From: Bacillus cereus
GTDB taxonomy: Bacteria > Bacillota > Bacilli > Bacillales > Bacillaceae_G
NCBI RefSeq assembly: GCF_002584535.1
Contig: NZ_NUOT01000061.1
Coordinates: 1-64,000, forward strand
DNA: 64,000 nt
Reading direction: 5' to 3'
The position numbers were made by a program, and so were the translations under genes. Each line of letters begins with the position of its first letter. The first letter of the stretch is position 1. The notes under the pieces are model-generated. The model was not told the DNA's origin. It did no database searches and saw nothing but the letters and a program-made list of their open reading frames with translations. This document shows positions 8,517-17,168 of the stretch, piece by piece.

Positions 8517-9044
8517 ATGTCAATCCAGGTCAATGACAAATCAATTCGTACAGAAAGACTTTTAATGAGAAGACCTACTTTAGAAGATATTGATGCATTC
8601 CATCAAATTGTGAAAAACGATGAAGTTGGTAGATGGCTTGCAGTATCTAGAGGGATGTTAAGGGAAGAAGCCAAGCAGTATGTTGGAAAAATCATAAAAC
8701 ATTGGACTGAAAATGGTTTTGGTGTGTGGTTCCTATTTCATAAAACAACGGGAGAACTAATGGGGCATTGTGGTTTAAGATATATCGATGAAACAAGAGA
8801 TGTGGAGATTATGTACCTTCTTGATCCGAAGTTTTGGGGGAACGGGTTTGCTACAGAGGCTACTCATGCATCGATTCAATATGCATTTCATGATTTGAAG
8901 GTTCAAAAATTAATCGCAAGAATTAAAAGTACAAATGAGAAATCGAAGAATGTTTTAGAAAAGATTGGATTTACATACACGCACGATGTAGATTATGATG
9001 GACGTCAATTATTATATTATGAATTTAAGAATGTATTTCAATAA
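8517..9044 (+). CDS. GNAT family N-acetyltransferase (RimJ/RimL-like)
   Basis: 175 residues. Begins with the R-T-E-R-L-x-M-R-x-P-T-x-E-D signature of RimJ/RimL-type acetyltransferases and has the acetyl-CoA binding stretch W-G-N-G-F-A-T-E-A near residue 100. It transfers acetyl from acetyl-CoA to an amine, perhaps an amino acid N terminus or an antibiotic; the substrate is unknown. AAGGGGAAGAG lies 5 nt before the ATG. Flanked by terminators on both sides, so monocistronic. Confidence 0.92.
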   Translation: MSIQVNDKSIRTERLLMRRPTLEDIDAFHQIVKNDEVGRWLAVSRGMLREEAKQYVGKIIKHWTENGFGVWFLFHKTTGELMGHCGLRYIDETRDVEIMYLLDPKFWGNGFATEATHASIQYAFHDLKVQKLIARIKSTNEKSKNVLEKIGFTYTHDVDYDGRQLLYYEFKNVFQ

Positions 9045-9071
9045 AAATTGATTAGTATGTAGGACAAACAT

Positions 9072-9109
9072 AAAAACAGGAACAGCTTTTTGAAGCTGCT
9101 CCTGTTTTT
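9072..9109. terminator. Bidirectional terminator
   Basis: Hairpin with arms A5-C-A-G-G and C-C-T-G-T5 around an inner C-A-G-C-T-T/A-A-G-C-T-G stem. The stop codon of the minus-strand gene at 9108 overlaps its last bases. Confidence 0.85.
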
Positions 9110-9332
9110 AATATAAAGGGTTTTGTTGTGGACAATTTGGAAAAGGATGTATATCTTGAATTTGTCTAAAATCATAATGTTTCATTGCAAATTGCGCTTG
9201 ATATAAGTATTCATACAAATAAATATGTCCATCGTGTACACCACATAAGACTCCAGATGTTCCTTGACCGTTTACTAAAGAAACTCCGACAGGCTTACCG
9301 ATTAAATATTGAACTTTTTGTTGCCAATGCAT
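9108..9332 (-). CDS. Small conserved protein, possibly spore-associated
   Basis: 74 residues. Begins M-H-W-Q-Q-K-V-Q-Y-L-I-G-K-P-V, then a short beta-rich segment with G-V-L-C-G-V-H-D-G-H-I-Y-L-Y-E-Y and an aromatic, proline-rich tail. The fold looks like the small SH3/Sm-like barrels of some Bacillus coat-associated proteins, but I do not recognise the family. AGGAGG-like site (AAAAGGAGGAATT) just upstream on the minus strand. No cotranscribed neighbour. Confidence 0.7.
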   Translation of the reverse strand: MHWQQKVQYLIGKPVGVSLVNGQGTSGVLCGVHDGHIYLYEYLYQAQFAMKHYDFRQIQDIHPFPNCPQQNPLY

Positions 9333-9491
9333 GTGTAAATTCCTCCTTTTACGATAATATACGAACTTAGGAAAGGAATGGTTGCTTATCCGTTTGCGTT
9401 TACTTAATGCAGGAGGATTTTCTTATACCGTCTAGAATAAGTCGATGTGAATGACATATGGTAATGAAAATTAAAGAACAAGGAGAGGCTC

Positions 9492-9971
9492 ATGAGTAAA
9501 GAATCTATTTTGAAGGAAAAGTTAAGTTTAATAGAATGGTGCAAGGGATTAAAGAGTTTACCTGATGATATATGGTTTAAAGCATTTCGAAATGGTTCCT
9601 GGGGAATTGCAGATGTTATTTCGCATTTTATAATTTGGGACGAGTTTTTAATTCAACATAGGGTATCTTATTTCATACATTTAGAAAGCCTACCGAATGT
9701 TTCAAATGATGTTGAGAAAATGAATAATAGTGCTATTCAATATGCAAGATCTGGTATTTCAAAAGATGGGATAATTAATCAATTCACTCTTACAAGAGAG
9801 CGTTTAGTCAGTCTTATAAAAGAGATTCCTGGTCAAAATTTTAATAATGATTATCAATTCGGAAAAGAAAGTATGAAGTTAAATGATTATTTTTTGATTC
9901 TTGTTCAACATGATTTGAAGCATAAAAAAGAAATCATTGATTTTTTAAAAAGTAACCAGATTCAATTATAA
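9492..9971 (+). CDS. DinB-like four-helix protein
   Basis: 159 residues, all-alpha by composition. W-G-I-A-D-V-I-S-H-F-I-I-W-D-E-F near residue 40 and H-D-L-K-H-K-K-E-I near 140 match the metal-binding histidines of the DinB/YfiT/ClbS superfamily. Members include thiol-S-transferases (bacillithiol or others) and damage-inducible proteins; the reaction here is unknown. Strong AAGGAGAGG site 5 nt before the start. Monocistronic between terminators. Confidence 0.75.
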   Translation: MSKESILKEKLSLIEWCKGLKSLPDDIWFKAFRNGSWGIADVISHFIIWDEFLIQHRVSYFIHLESLPNVSNDVEKMNNSAIQYARSGISKDGIINQFTLTRERLVSLIKEIPGQNFNNDYQFGKESMKLNDYFLILVQHDLKHKKEIIDFLKSNQIQL

Positions 9972-9979
9972 AAGTATAG

Positions 9980-10026
9980 CGACTTAAAAAACACCATCAA
10001 TTCAGTTGATGGTGTTTTTAAGTCGT
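9980..10026. terminator. Bidirectional terminator
   Basis: 11-bp perfect core stem (9990-10000 with 10006-10016) extended by complementary flanks A-G-C-G-A-C-T-T-A and T-A-A-G-T-C-G-T-T. Serves the DinB-like gene and the convergent DedA gene. Confidence 0.9.
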
Positions 10027-10043
10027 TATCTTAAGTGATTCAT

Positions 10044-10649
10044 TTAACCAAGTTTTCTTCGTTTTTTAAACCATATTTTTAAAGTGAAATATAAAACAAT
10101 TAATATGACTCCACCAATAGCGAACGATGTCACATATGGTCCAGCTACTTCGTTAATATTACCCCAATTTTCTCCTAGCTTTTCGCCTAAATAGATAAAG
10201 ATGATAGACCATGGGATAATTGCAAGAGCTGTAAGTGTAATAAAGCGTATAGGTGACATTTTAGTAATTCCGGCAGGGATCGAAATGGCATGGCGAACGA
10301 CTGGAATGAATCGTGCTGTGAAAATAACACCGGTTCCATAACGGTTAAACCATGCTTCTGCGGCATCAATTTGTTTTTTATGGATGAAAATGTATTTACC
10401 ATAGCGCTCTAGTACAGGTCTTCCCCCGTAACGCCCGATCCAATAAATAAAGATTTGGGCGATAACACCACCAATCGTACCAAATACAACGGCTCCTACA
10501 AATGAGATGTTTCCTGAGAATACTAAATAACCTGCATAGGCGAGAACGATTTCGCTTGGGATAATCTCAATCATAAGTCCAAGCATAACGCCCCAATAAC
10601 CAAGGCCTTCTAAAAATGATAATACGGAATGAATAAAACTACCTAACAT
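10044..10649 (-). CDS. DedA family membrane protein
   Basis: 201-residue integral membrane protein with several hydrophobic segments and the DedA/VTT signature F-x-A-R-F-I-P-x-V-R (about residues 112-121) followed by S-I-P-A-G. DedA proteins are lipid scramblases/flippases tied to recycling of undecaprenyl phosphate or to membrane potential. B. cereus-group genomes carry several paralogs, so the exact lipid cannot be assigned. A basic K-K-R-R-K tail ends the protein. Confidence 0.92.
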   Translation of the reverse strand: MLGSFIHSVLSFLEGLGYWGVMLGLMIEIIPSEIVLAYAGYLVFSGNISFVGAVVFGTIGGVIAQIFIYWIGRYGGRPVLERYGKYIFIHKKQIDAAEAWFNRYGTGVIFTARFIPVVRHAISIPAGITKMSPIRFITLTALAIIPWSIIFIYLGEKLGENWGNINEVAGPYVTSFAIGGVILIVLYFTLKIWFKKRRKLG

Positions 10650-10983
10650 GTTGCACCTTCTAGTCCATAAATTTTTAAAAATTGTAAGAGGTGAAATGCC
10701 ACTTACTGTTTAGGGAAATAATATATAATTGATTTCTCATATATAAATTATACAGCAAACGTTTACCGTATAGCTATTTTAAGGTTTTTACGTATTTGTG
10801 AAAGATAGTGTTGTACGATCTTGTTTCTAATCTTTATAGTAAGGTATACAAATTGGAATTTCATGAAGAGACAATAAAAAGTATATTAAAAATTTCTCAT
10901 ACTTAAAGGAGAATGAAGTTTTTAATAAACAGAAAATTCGATATAATATAATAGGAATTTTATTATTTGAGGAGGGGGAAACT
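10650..10983. other. 334-bp intergenic region with promoter of the HD gene
   Basis: AT-rich spacer between divergent genes. TATAAT at 10942-10947 is a likely -10 for the HD-domain gene; the -35 is poor. No open frame or strong hairpin was found. Confidence 0.5.
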
Positions 10984-12114
10984 GTGCAGATTACAGATTC
11001 AATTTATGGAAGGGTTTCGATTCAAGATAGAGATATCATTGAATTAATAAAGACAAAAGCATTTCAAAGATTGGCTCATATTAAACAGCAAGGACATACA
11101 TATTATTTACATCCGAATGCAACACATACAAGGATAGAACATTCTATAGGGGTATATGTACTTGTAAATAAAGTTATAACGCATCTTACTACAATCAGTG
11201 ACATTGATTTGACAGAATATGAGCAGAAAGTTGTTTCTATAGTAGCTCTTCTTCATGATATTGGGCATGGTCCATATTCACATTGCTTCCAACGAATATC
11301 TGGTCAAGATCATGGTGATTGGACGATACAGATTATTCAAGAAGATAGAGATGTACGTACTATCTTAGAACGGACACCTAATTTATTAGAAGATGTAATC
11401 CAAGCCTTGTCAGAAGAAAATAGTTTTCCAATTATCGATGAACTCTTGTTTTGTTCATTGGGTATGGATCAGCTTGATTTTTGGAATCGTGATTTATATT
11501 ATTCATCACTTCAAGTAGAAAGAATTCCAATTGAGAAACTCATTTCTACTATGCGTATGGTGAATCAAAAGCTTGTCATTGAAGAATCTGGAGTACCGTA
11601 TATAGAGCATCTAGTAAAGGTGAAAAGCGCTCTTTATCATAATGGATTTGGTCATCCATTTGTAGTGGGAAAAGATTTATTATTTCAACTTATTTTTCAG
11701 AAGATAAAAGAAGATAACATTTCATTTTATAGCCCACTATTACAAAACTTTTTTCAAAAAAGAGAAAAAGAATTAGAAGTAAAAGATTTTGTCCATTTAG
11801 TTGATGAGGTTATTTTAAATGAAATGAAGTATTTTGCAGTATCGGAACATGAGCAATTAGCAGAGTTAGCTCAATTATATCTTTCAAAATCACGAAGTTT
11901 AGATTGGGAATCGGGATTAGAAGGTGACTTTGCATGTTATAAAAAAGAAGTTCGATATATATCGGAAGTTATGAAGGAAAAGAAAGGGTATAGTTCATAC
12001 ATAGGTGGTATTTATATAAATAAAAATTCGCATTTCATGGATATTTTAGAGCTATCCAAATACATTAAAGAAATGGTCGCTTTGCCAAAAAGAGAGTATA
12101 TGTACTATTTATAA
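10984..12114 (+). CDS. HD-domain phosphohydrolase (dNTPase/SAMHD1-like)
   Basis: 376 residues. The metal-binding signature is complete: H-T-R-I-E-H-S near residue 48-54, H91-D92 in L-L-H-D-I-G-H-G-P-Y-S-H, and the later D in M-D-Q-L-D-F. This arrangement is that of the deoxyguanosinetriphosphate triphosphohydrolase-like/SAMHD1-type group, related to B. subtilis YwfO. Such enzymes cut nucleoside triphosphates in the cytoplasm; the nucleotide preference is unknown. GTG start with GAGGAGGGGG 5 nt before it. Own promoter and terminator. Confidence 0.9.
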   Translation: MQITDSIYGRVSIQDRDIIELIKTKAFQRLAHIKQQGHTYYLHPNATHTRIEHSIGVYVLVNKVITHLTTISDIDLTEYEQKVVSIVALLHDIGHGPYSHCFQRISGQDHGDWTIQIIQEDRDVRTILERTPNLLEDVIQALSEENSFPIIDELLFCSLGMDQLDFWNRDLYYSSLQVERIPIEKLISTMRMVNQKLVIEESGVPYIEHLVKVKSALYHNGFGHPFVVGKDLLFQLIFQKIKEDNISFYSPLLQNFFQKREKELEVKDFVHLVDEVILNEMKYFAVSEHEQLAELAQLYLSKSRSLDWESGLEGDFACYKKEVRYISEVMKEKKGYSSYIGGIYINKNSHFMDILELSKYIKEMVALPKREYMYYL

Positions 12115-12120
12115 TAAGAA

Positions 12121-12157
12121 AGAAAAAAAGAGAAGCGAATTTCGCTCCTCTTTTTTA
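12121..12157. terminator. Bidirectional terminator
   Basis: Hairpin with A-G-A-G-A-A-G-C-G-A-A and T-T-C-G-C-T-C-C-T-C-T arms flanked by A and T runs, between two convergent genes. Confidence 0.8.
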
Positions 12158-12919
12158 TGGTTTCACATCTAAATTTTGTAGAAATAATGTTGCCGATACA
12201 TAGCGTTTTGCCAACATTTGTACATATGCGGTATGTACAGAGAGCGTTGCGATAATAATCGCATTACGAATGGCTTCCCGTTGTTCATTGTTGATTTGGT
12301 CAAATTTACTTGCGATTTTATCCGCTTTTTCTTTTACAATATTTTCAATTGTACGAACGGTATCAGTCGCGTTTAATTGTAAACAACCACCTTGATTCAA
12401 CTCTTCAAATAAAGAGGAGTAAGCAACGTATAGATGAACAGGATTAATTAAATCATCACTTCGATCGGCTGGATCATTTACAATAAGTCTTAATAACTTA
12501 CGTATAGATTCAAAGTCTAGTGCAGTTTTCAAATCTTCTACAATAAATAATAATGCTGCTTGTTCAATTGAATATTTTTTTCCTTTTTGTGGTGAACCGA
12601 TCATTTCTTTTATATCTCGTTTTACCCAGTTTTGCATAGCTGTTACCGAAAAACTGGTGTTTTCAATTTGATTACCAAGCGCAACAATCTCATTTAATGA
12701 AAAACCAATATCTGTATCTTCAATTTTAATTAGTTTTTCAAAAATAGGTGAAAGAGCGGTTGTAATAAAAGCTGTAACACTTTGACCACACTCAATATCT
12801 TTTTTATGTGACTTTGCCCAAGCTTCTTGCAAAATAACGAGAGGCCTTTTTGTATTCCATCCTCTAAGAGAAAGAAGGAGCGTCGCCATTTCGTTTCGTG
12901 TGAGATGAAATGTTTCCAT
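12155..12919 (-). CDS. DUF1836 (YkrK-type) regulator, probably autoregulated
   Basis: 254 residues of the DUF1836 family, whose B. subtilis member YkrK is a DNA-binding repressor of the membrane protease gene htpX. The N-terminal half is helical (M-x-x-W-V-K-R-D-I near residue 100) and the C-terminal half holds long amphipathic helices. It is transcribed away from a two-gene operon of membrane stress-like proteins, and each promoter has the same palindrome just after its -10. So it most likely represses both itself and that operon. GGAGGTGAAAAG precedes the ATG. Confidence 0.8.
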   Translation of the reverse strand: METFHLTRNEMATLLLSLRGWNTKRPLVILQEAWAKSHKKDIECGQSVTAFITTALSPIFEKLIKIEDTDIGFSLNEIVALGNQIENTSFSVTAMQNWVKRDIKEMIGSPQKGKKYSIEQAALLFIVEDLKTALDFESIRKLLRLIVNDPADRSDDLINPVHLYVAYSSLFEELNQGGCLQLNATDTVRTIENIVKEKADKIASKFDQINNEQREAIRNAIIIATLSVHTAYVQMLAKRYVSATLFLQNLDVKP

Positions 12920-12941
12920 CTTTTCACCTCCAAAATTATAA

Positions 12942-12986
12942 AAGTTCTTATGAACTTATATTATGTTTAGTTGCTTGTAAAGTCAA
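12942..12986 (-). promoter_or_regulatory. Promoter and operator of the DUF1836 gene
   Basis: Read on the minus strand: TTGACT (12986-12981), 17-bp spacer, TAATAT (12963-12958), then one base overlap into the 16-bp palindrome AAGTTCATAAGAACTT (12957-12942). A bound dimer would block the start site. Confidence 0.75.
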
Positions 12987-13057
12987 TTCTGTTTTTCTTT
13001 ATTTTTCCTGTTAACTTAAGTTTTTTTAAATTATTAATAAAGTTAAGTAAATAACGC

Positions 13058-13102
13058 TTGCTTATTTCAATAAAAGTTCATATAATAGGTTCATAAGAAC
13101 TT
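13058..13102 (+). promoter_or_regulatory. Promoter and operator of the Tim44-like/YxcD operon
   Basis: TTGCTT (13058-13063), 17-bp spacer, TATAAT (13081-13086), then AGGTTCATAAGAACTT (13087-13102), which differs from the divergent operator by one base and keeps the same spacing to the -10. An extra half site GTTCAT lies just before the -10. Confidence 0.75.
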
Positions 13103-13192
13103 TCTATTTAACTTTAAAATAAATCTATCATTCTTATTTTAGAGAAAGATAGATTTCACATATATCTATAGTAAAAGGAGACTGGATATACT

Positions 13193-13642
13193 ATGTTGAA
13201 AAAACTCGTTACAGTAATGACTGCATTTATGGTTGTTTTTGGAGCTAGCAGTTTTGTTTTCGTAGATCATGCAGCAGCGAAGAGTTACAAATCAGGTAAA
13301 AAATCATTTACACCAAGTTCAGGACAGAATTCGAAAGTGGATTTAAATAAAAAAGATTCTAATGTGAATGCACAGAAAACAAACCCTGATTCAAAAACAA
13401 AAGCATCAAACACAGCACCAAAGAGTAATAAAGGAAGCTTTATGAAAGGTTTATTACTAGGTGGTCTTGGTGGTTTATTAATGGGAAGCTTATTTGCAAA
13501 CATGGGAGCACTTGGTTCTGTGTTAGCGTTCATGGTAAATATGTTAGTAATGGCTGGTATCGTCATGTTAGCGATTCGAGCATTTAAATATTTCAAAAAT
13601 CAACGTAAGAAACAGGCGGAAGAAGCAGTATGGAAACGATAA
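13193..13642 (+). CDS. Tim44-like membrane protein, predicted
   Basis: 149 residues: a signal-like N-terminal hydrophobic stretch (1-29), a polar Ser/Lys/Asn-rich linker (30-80), then two membrane segments with a glycine-rich start (G-L-L-L-G-G-L-G-G-L-L-M-G, about 85-125) and a basic cytoplasmic tail. Bacillus proteins of this layout are often labelled Tim44-like, but the defining C-terminal Tim44 domain is absent here. Its stop overlaps the start of the yxcD-like gene by 13 nt, so the two are translationally coupled. Regulated by the palindrome upstream. Confidence 0.72.
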   Translation: MLKKLVTVMTAFMVVFGASSFVFVDHAAAKSYKSGKKSFTPSSGQNSKVDLNKKDSNVNAQKTNPDSKTKASNTAPKSNKGSFMKGLLLGGLGGLLMGSLFANMGALGSVLAFMVNMLVMAGIVMLAIRAFKYFKNQRKKQAEEAVWKR

Positions 13643-13938
13643 AAATCTCTGAACAAGAGCTTATAAATGCACTATGTGTATATATTGCAGAAAAGCGTCA
13701 AGTTGGTCCAGAAGCAGTTTTAGTTGAATTGATGTATGATGATGACTATGGTTTTTCTGCTGAAGTAGAAGTAAATGGTCGCCAGCAAATTTTAATTCAA
13801 GCAAACTTAATTGAAGCACTTCGCTTATGGCTTGATAGGGAATATAATATCAATCCATTTGCAGCAAGATTACAACTTGAATTAGATGATAATGAAGGTA
13901 TTTTCGCATTAGCGAATTTAAATAACTCGGATGAGTAA
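13630..13938 (+). CDS. YxcD family protein (DUF2653)
   Basis: 102-residue acidic cytoplasmic protein of the YxcD/DUF2653 family (E-Q-E-L-I-N-A-L-C-V-Y-I-A near the start, Y-D-D-D-Y-G-F-S-A-E-V in the middle). Function unknown. It overlaps the preceding membrane protein gene and shares its promoter, so it probably acts with it, perhaps in an envelope-stress answer given the YkrK-type regulator next door. Confidence 0.83.
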   Translation: METIKISEQELINALCVYIAEKRQVGPEAVLVELMYDDDYGFSAEVEVNGRQQILIQANLIEALRLWLDREYNINPFAARLQLELDDNEGIFALANLNNSDE

Positions 13939-13941
13939 TAA

Positions 13942-13979
13942 AGAGGGCTGTTGAGAGTAATCTCGCCAGCTCTTTTTTA
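13942..13979 (+). terminator. Rho-independent terminator
   Basis: Interrupted stem A-G-A-G-G-G-C-T-G / C-A-G-C-T-C-T with an inner G-A-G-A stem, followed by T6. Ends the YxcD operon. Confidence 0.7.
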
Positions 13980-14458
13980 GTATGTATATTTTAAAATGAA
14001 ATAAACCTGGAACTTGAAAGCGGAGAGGATCGAATTCATTTCTTATGCTTATGAACTTTTAGGTATGGTGCAATTATAGATAGGGAAAAGCTTTATTTGG
14101 TATTATACTGTTTTTATCTAAAGATCCAATGGGAAAGGCTACAAATAATTAGTTAGAGCATCTATAAGGAAAGAAAAGAAAGCAAAGGTGAATGCCTTTG
14201 CTTTTTTGATGGAATCTTGGTGATTGAAGGATAGGAAGTATGGCTTAACTTAACTTTCTTGCAATTTTACTTTTAACAAAATCTGCTTAAAAAATGTTGA
14301 AGGATTATGAAAGTCAGAAAAAAGCAGGATGTGAAGGCATTGAATTTTGGGAAGAAAAATGTAAAGAACTAGAAAGAAATAGTGCTAAGGAAAAAGTTAC
14401 GATTGATCAAAGTGTAAAGTTTTGATTCTGAAAATCCCTTCTGTTTTAAAATATATTA
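13980..14458. other. Gene-poor stretch with an orphan terminator and a short frame
   Basis: Holds a terminator-like hairpin (14181-14207, GCAAAGG/CCTTTGC stem then T6) with no clear gene in front of it, and a 43-codon open frame after it. This looks like the site of a lost gene. Confidence 0.45.
14294..14425 (+). CDS. Short open frame, possible gene remnant
   Basis: 43 codons, strongly charged (M-L-K-D-Y-E-S-Q-K-K, then many Glu/Lys), with codon use like a real coding region but no ribosome binding site. More likely the tail of a decayed gene than a functional peptide. I do not recognise it. Confidence 0.25.
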   Translation: MLKDYESQKKAGCEGIEFWEEKCKELERNSAKEKVTIDQSVKF

Positions 14459-15265
14459 TTATAAAAGTGATTGGAAGAAAGAATGAAGCACATTGTTAAA
14501 ATGATCAGTTTCTTCTAGAAATGGACAATGACAGCTGTTTTCGAAAATAACAAGCTTAGAATTATGGATATGTTCATGCAGATGTTCGCCCGCAGCTACT
14601 GGAATTAATTTTTCTTCTCTACCAAAGCAAAGTAAAGTTGGTTTGGTAATTGACTTTAATTCTTCACGGTAATCAACAACAGATTGATCAAACAAAATAG
14701 CACTCGCAATAGAAGCTGGAACTTTTGTTACTTCTTCAAGCATCCAAGTTGCATCTTTTGTAGAAAGGGGATTTTTAAACATGAGAGGGATAAACCCCTT
14801 TAGAAACTCCGCTTGATTTGTTTGAACTTCTCTCATGAAGTGAATGAGTGTTGCGAAATCAAAGGCACCAATAGGGAAATCAGGCCATTTAAAATCAGAC
14901 GCTAATTCATCTATAATAACAGAACCTTTAATATTTTGTTCTCCAAATTGCTTTATATATTCCCATACAACAAATGCTCCCATCGACCAACCTACTAAGA
15001 TGACATCTTTTAATGATAAGCTTTCTATAAAAGCGTGTACATCATGGGCATAGTTTGCAATCGTATGTCCAGTTTCAATATGAGGAGAGCGCCCATGACT
15101 TCGTAGATCAATCGAGATCGCACGATATTTTTCACTGAAAAAAGGAATTTGTTTATGAAAAAAACGGCTGCTCATCCAAACACCGTGGAGAAAAAGAATA
15201 GGTGTACCTTTTCCTTGTTCTTCGTAATATAATTCCACACCATTTTCAAGCTTTATAATAGGCAT
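14459..15265 (-). CDS. Alpha/beta hydrolase
   Basis: 268 residues of the alpha/beta-hydrolase fold: oxyanion H-G-V-W, nucleophile S94 in G-W-S-M-G-A, acid in the L-L-C-F-G-R-E-E segment, and the catalytic His in N-S-C-H-C-P-F. Residues E-E-L are in the place of the usual Asp-containing loop. Substrate unknown (esterase or lactonase-like). The frame extends 7 codons upstream, but AGGAGG at 15274-15279 points to the ATG at 15265. Confidence 0.9.
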   Translation of the reverse strand: MPIIKLENGVELYYEEQGKGTPILFLHGVWMSSRFFHKQIPFFSEKYRAISIDLRSHGRSPHIETGHTIANYAHDVHAFIESLSLKDVILVGWSMGAFVVWEYIKQFGEQNIKGSVIIDELASDFKWPDFPIGAFDFATLIHFMREVQTNQAEFLKGFIPLMFKNPLSTKDATWMLEEVTKVPASIASAILFDQSVVDYREELKSITKPTLLCFGREEKLIPVAAGEHLHEHIHNSKLVIFENSCHCPFLEETDHFNNVLHSFFQSLL

Positions 15266-15446
15266 AATAATAAACCTCCTTTTCATGATTTTATTCGTTT
15301 TTCCAAATTTTTTTCCTTTTAATATAGGAGAAGAGGGATGTTTTTTGTGAATATGATAAAAACTTGATTTTATTTATAAAAAATGTGTTTAAAATATTGT
15401 CATATTTGCTTCTTTAAGATATCCTTTTCATGAAGAGGTGGAAATC

Positions 15447-16379
15447 ATGGAAAAAGTACTAGTTTTCGGGCATAAAAACCCAGACACAGATGCAATTTGT
15501 TCTGCAATTGCTTATGCAGAGCTAAAAAAAGAATTAGGAATGAATGCTGAGCCTGTACGTTTAGGTGAAATCAGCGGTGAAACTCAATTTGCGTTAGATC
15601 ATTTTAAAGTAGAAGGAACGCGTTTTGTTGAGACAGTAGCAAACGAAGTGGACAACGTTATTTTAGTTGACCATAATGAACGTCAACAAAGTGCTAACGA
15701 TATCGAATCTGTTCGTGTGTTAGAAGTTATCGATCATCACCGTATTGCAAACTTTGAGACAAGCGATCCTTTATACTATCGTTGTGAGCCAGTTGGTTGT
15801 ACAGCTACAATCTTAAACAAAATGTACAAAGAAAATGGCGTTGCAATTCGTAAAGAGGTTGCAGGTTTAATGTTATCTGCAATTATCTCAGATTCTTTAC
15901 TATTCAAATCTCCAACTTGCACAGAACAGGACGTAGCGGCAGCTCGTGAATTAGCAGAAATCGCTGGTGTTGACGCAGAAAGCTATGGCTTAGAAATGTT
16001 AAAGGCTGGTGCAGATTTAAGCGGTAAAACAATGGAGCAATTAATTTCACTTGACGCAAAAGAATTCCAAATGGGCGATGCAAAAGTTGAAATTGCACAA
16101 GTAAACGCTGTTGATACAAACGACGTTCTTGTACACCAAGCGGAATTAGAAAAGGTAATTTCTGCAGTAGTAGAAGAAAAAGGGTTAGACCTATTCTTAT
16201 TCGTTGTAACTGATATCTTAACGAACGATTCAGTTGGTCTTGCAATCGGTAAAGCAGTGAATGTTGTTGAGAAAGCATACAACGTAACGTTAGAAAACAA
16301 TACAGCAACTTTAAAAGGTGTTGTGTCTCGTAAAAAACAAATCGTTCCTGTATTAACAGAAACGTTCCAAGCTCTATAA
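15447..16379 (+). CDS. ppaC: Manganese-dependent inorganic pyrophosphatase
   Basis: Family II pyrophosphatase, about 310 residues, cytoplasmic. It hydrolyses PPi from biosynthesis to phosphate. DHH-superfamily motifs: G-H-K-N-P-D-T-D (metal ligands) at 8-15, D-H-N-E, D-H-H-R near 97-100, and the C-terminal S-R-K-K-Q substrate motif. An upstream in-frame GTG (15438) is part of the ribosome-binding region GAAGAGGTGG, so the ATG at 15447 is the start. Highly expressed-type codon use. Monocistronic with a strong terminator. Confidence 0.97.
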   Translation: MEKVLVFGHKNPDTDAICSAIAYAELKKELGMNAEPVRLGEISGETQFALDHFKVEGTRFVETVANEVDNVILVDHNERQQSANDIESVRVLEVIDHHRIANFETSDPLYYRCEPVGCTATILNKMYKENGVAIRKEVAGLMLSAIISDSLLFKSPTCTEQDVAAARELAEIAGVDAESYGLEMLKAGADLSGKTMEQLISLDAKEFQMGDAKVEIAQVNAVDTNDVLVHQAELEKVISAVVEEKGLDLFLFVVTDILTNDSVGLAIGKAVNVVEKAYNVTLENNTATLKGVVSRKKQIVPVLTETFQAL

Positions 16380-16395
16380 GAGTACTTCGGATGTA

Positions 16396-16432
16396 AAAGA
16401 ACAAGCAGATATACAGTCTGCTTGTTCTTTTT
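16396..16432 (+). terminator. Terminator of ppaC
   Basis: Perfect 14-bp stem (A-A-A-G-A-A-C-A-A-G-C-A-G-A arm) with a 7-nt loop and T6. Confidence 0.92.
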
Positions 16433-16619
16433 TGTTTTTAGGAAGGATAAAATTTCGGATATCAAGGTCTATTCTTTTCCTATTTCATTTAGAAAAAATA
16501 AACCTTGGTCAGGAAGAAAAGAAAAACCTACTATTTTTATCCGTGAATGAAAAATGCTATGATTTTATTATGAAGTAGATTTTATGGGATTGAAAGAGAA
16601 GAGGGGAAAGAACGTAATA

Positions 16620-17069
16620 ATGACAAGACTATGCATAATTCCATGTGGGAAAAAGAAGATTTGGGATAAGTACCCTGATAAGGGACCAACAGAAGCGAAG
16701 GGTGTATACATTAGTCCATTCGGAAAAGCATGCCAAGCATATGCTTCTCAATTTTTTACACACTGGGTTATTTTATCAGCTAAACATGGATTTTTATTGC
16801 CAACTGATATAATAGAAAAAAACTATGATCTTGCTTTTGATTCAAAAAGCGATGAAATTATTTGTATAGAACAATTAAAAAAACAGATGATTGATAAAGA
16901 GCTGCTAAATTTTGATGAAATTGTCCTGCTTGCAGGAAAGAAACATAAAAAAGTAGTAACAAAATTATATCCAGAAGAGATTATTTCTTACCCGCTAGAG
17001 GGATGTAAAGGGATTGGATATATGTTGCAGAGGTTGAAATGTGCGGTTGAAAATCATAACGAGATTTAG
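16620..17069 (+). CDS. DUF6884-type protein
   Basis: About 149 residues. C-I-I-P-C-G-K-K-K-I-W at the N terminus and V-I-L-S-A-K-H-G-F-L-L-P in the middle are the marks of DUF6884 proteins, a family found on phages and chromosomes and related in layout to queuosine-type transglycosylase/YaaA-like proteins; function unknown. The frame starts at 16584, but conserved sequence begins at the ATG at 16620; the ribosome binding site (GAAGAGGGGAAAG) lies between them, at a distance that leaves the start open. Confidence 0.7.
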   Translation: MTRLCIIPCGKKKIWDKYPDKGPTEAKGVYISPFGKACQAYASQFFTHWVILSAKHGFLLPTDIIEKNYDLAFDSKSDEIICIEQLKKQMIDKELLNFDEIVLLAGKKHKKVVTKLYPEEIISYPLEGCKGIGYMLQRLKCAVENHNEI

Positions 17070-17168
17070 TAAAAGTTAAAGAAATCGATTGATACTGTAT
17101 AAAAAAGTGTTGTGTATCGTTAGAAATACAGGCTTATAAGCTGAGAAGTTGGATGGGGAGATGTTAAA

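Noticed and set aside
15904-16465. Two long minus-strand frames
   Set aside because: Both lie antisense to ppaC and have shadow-type composition.
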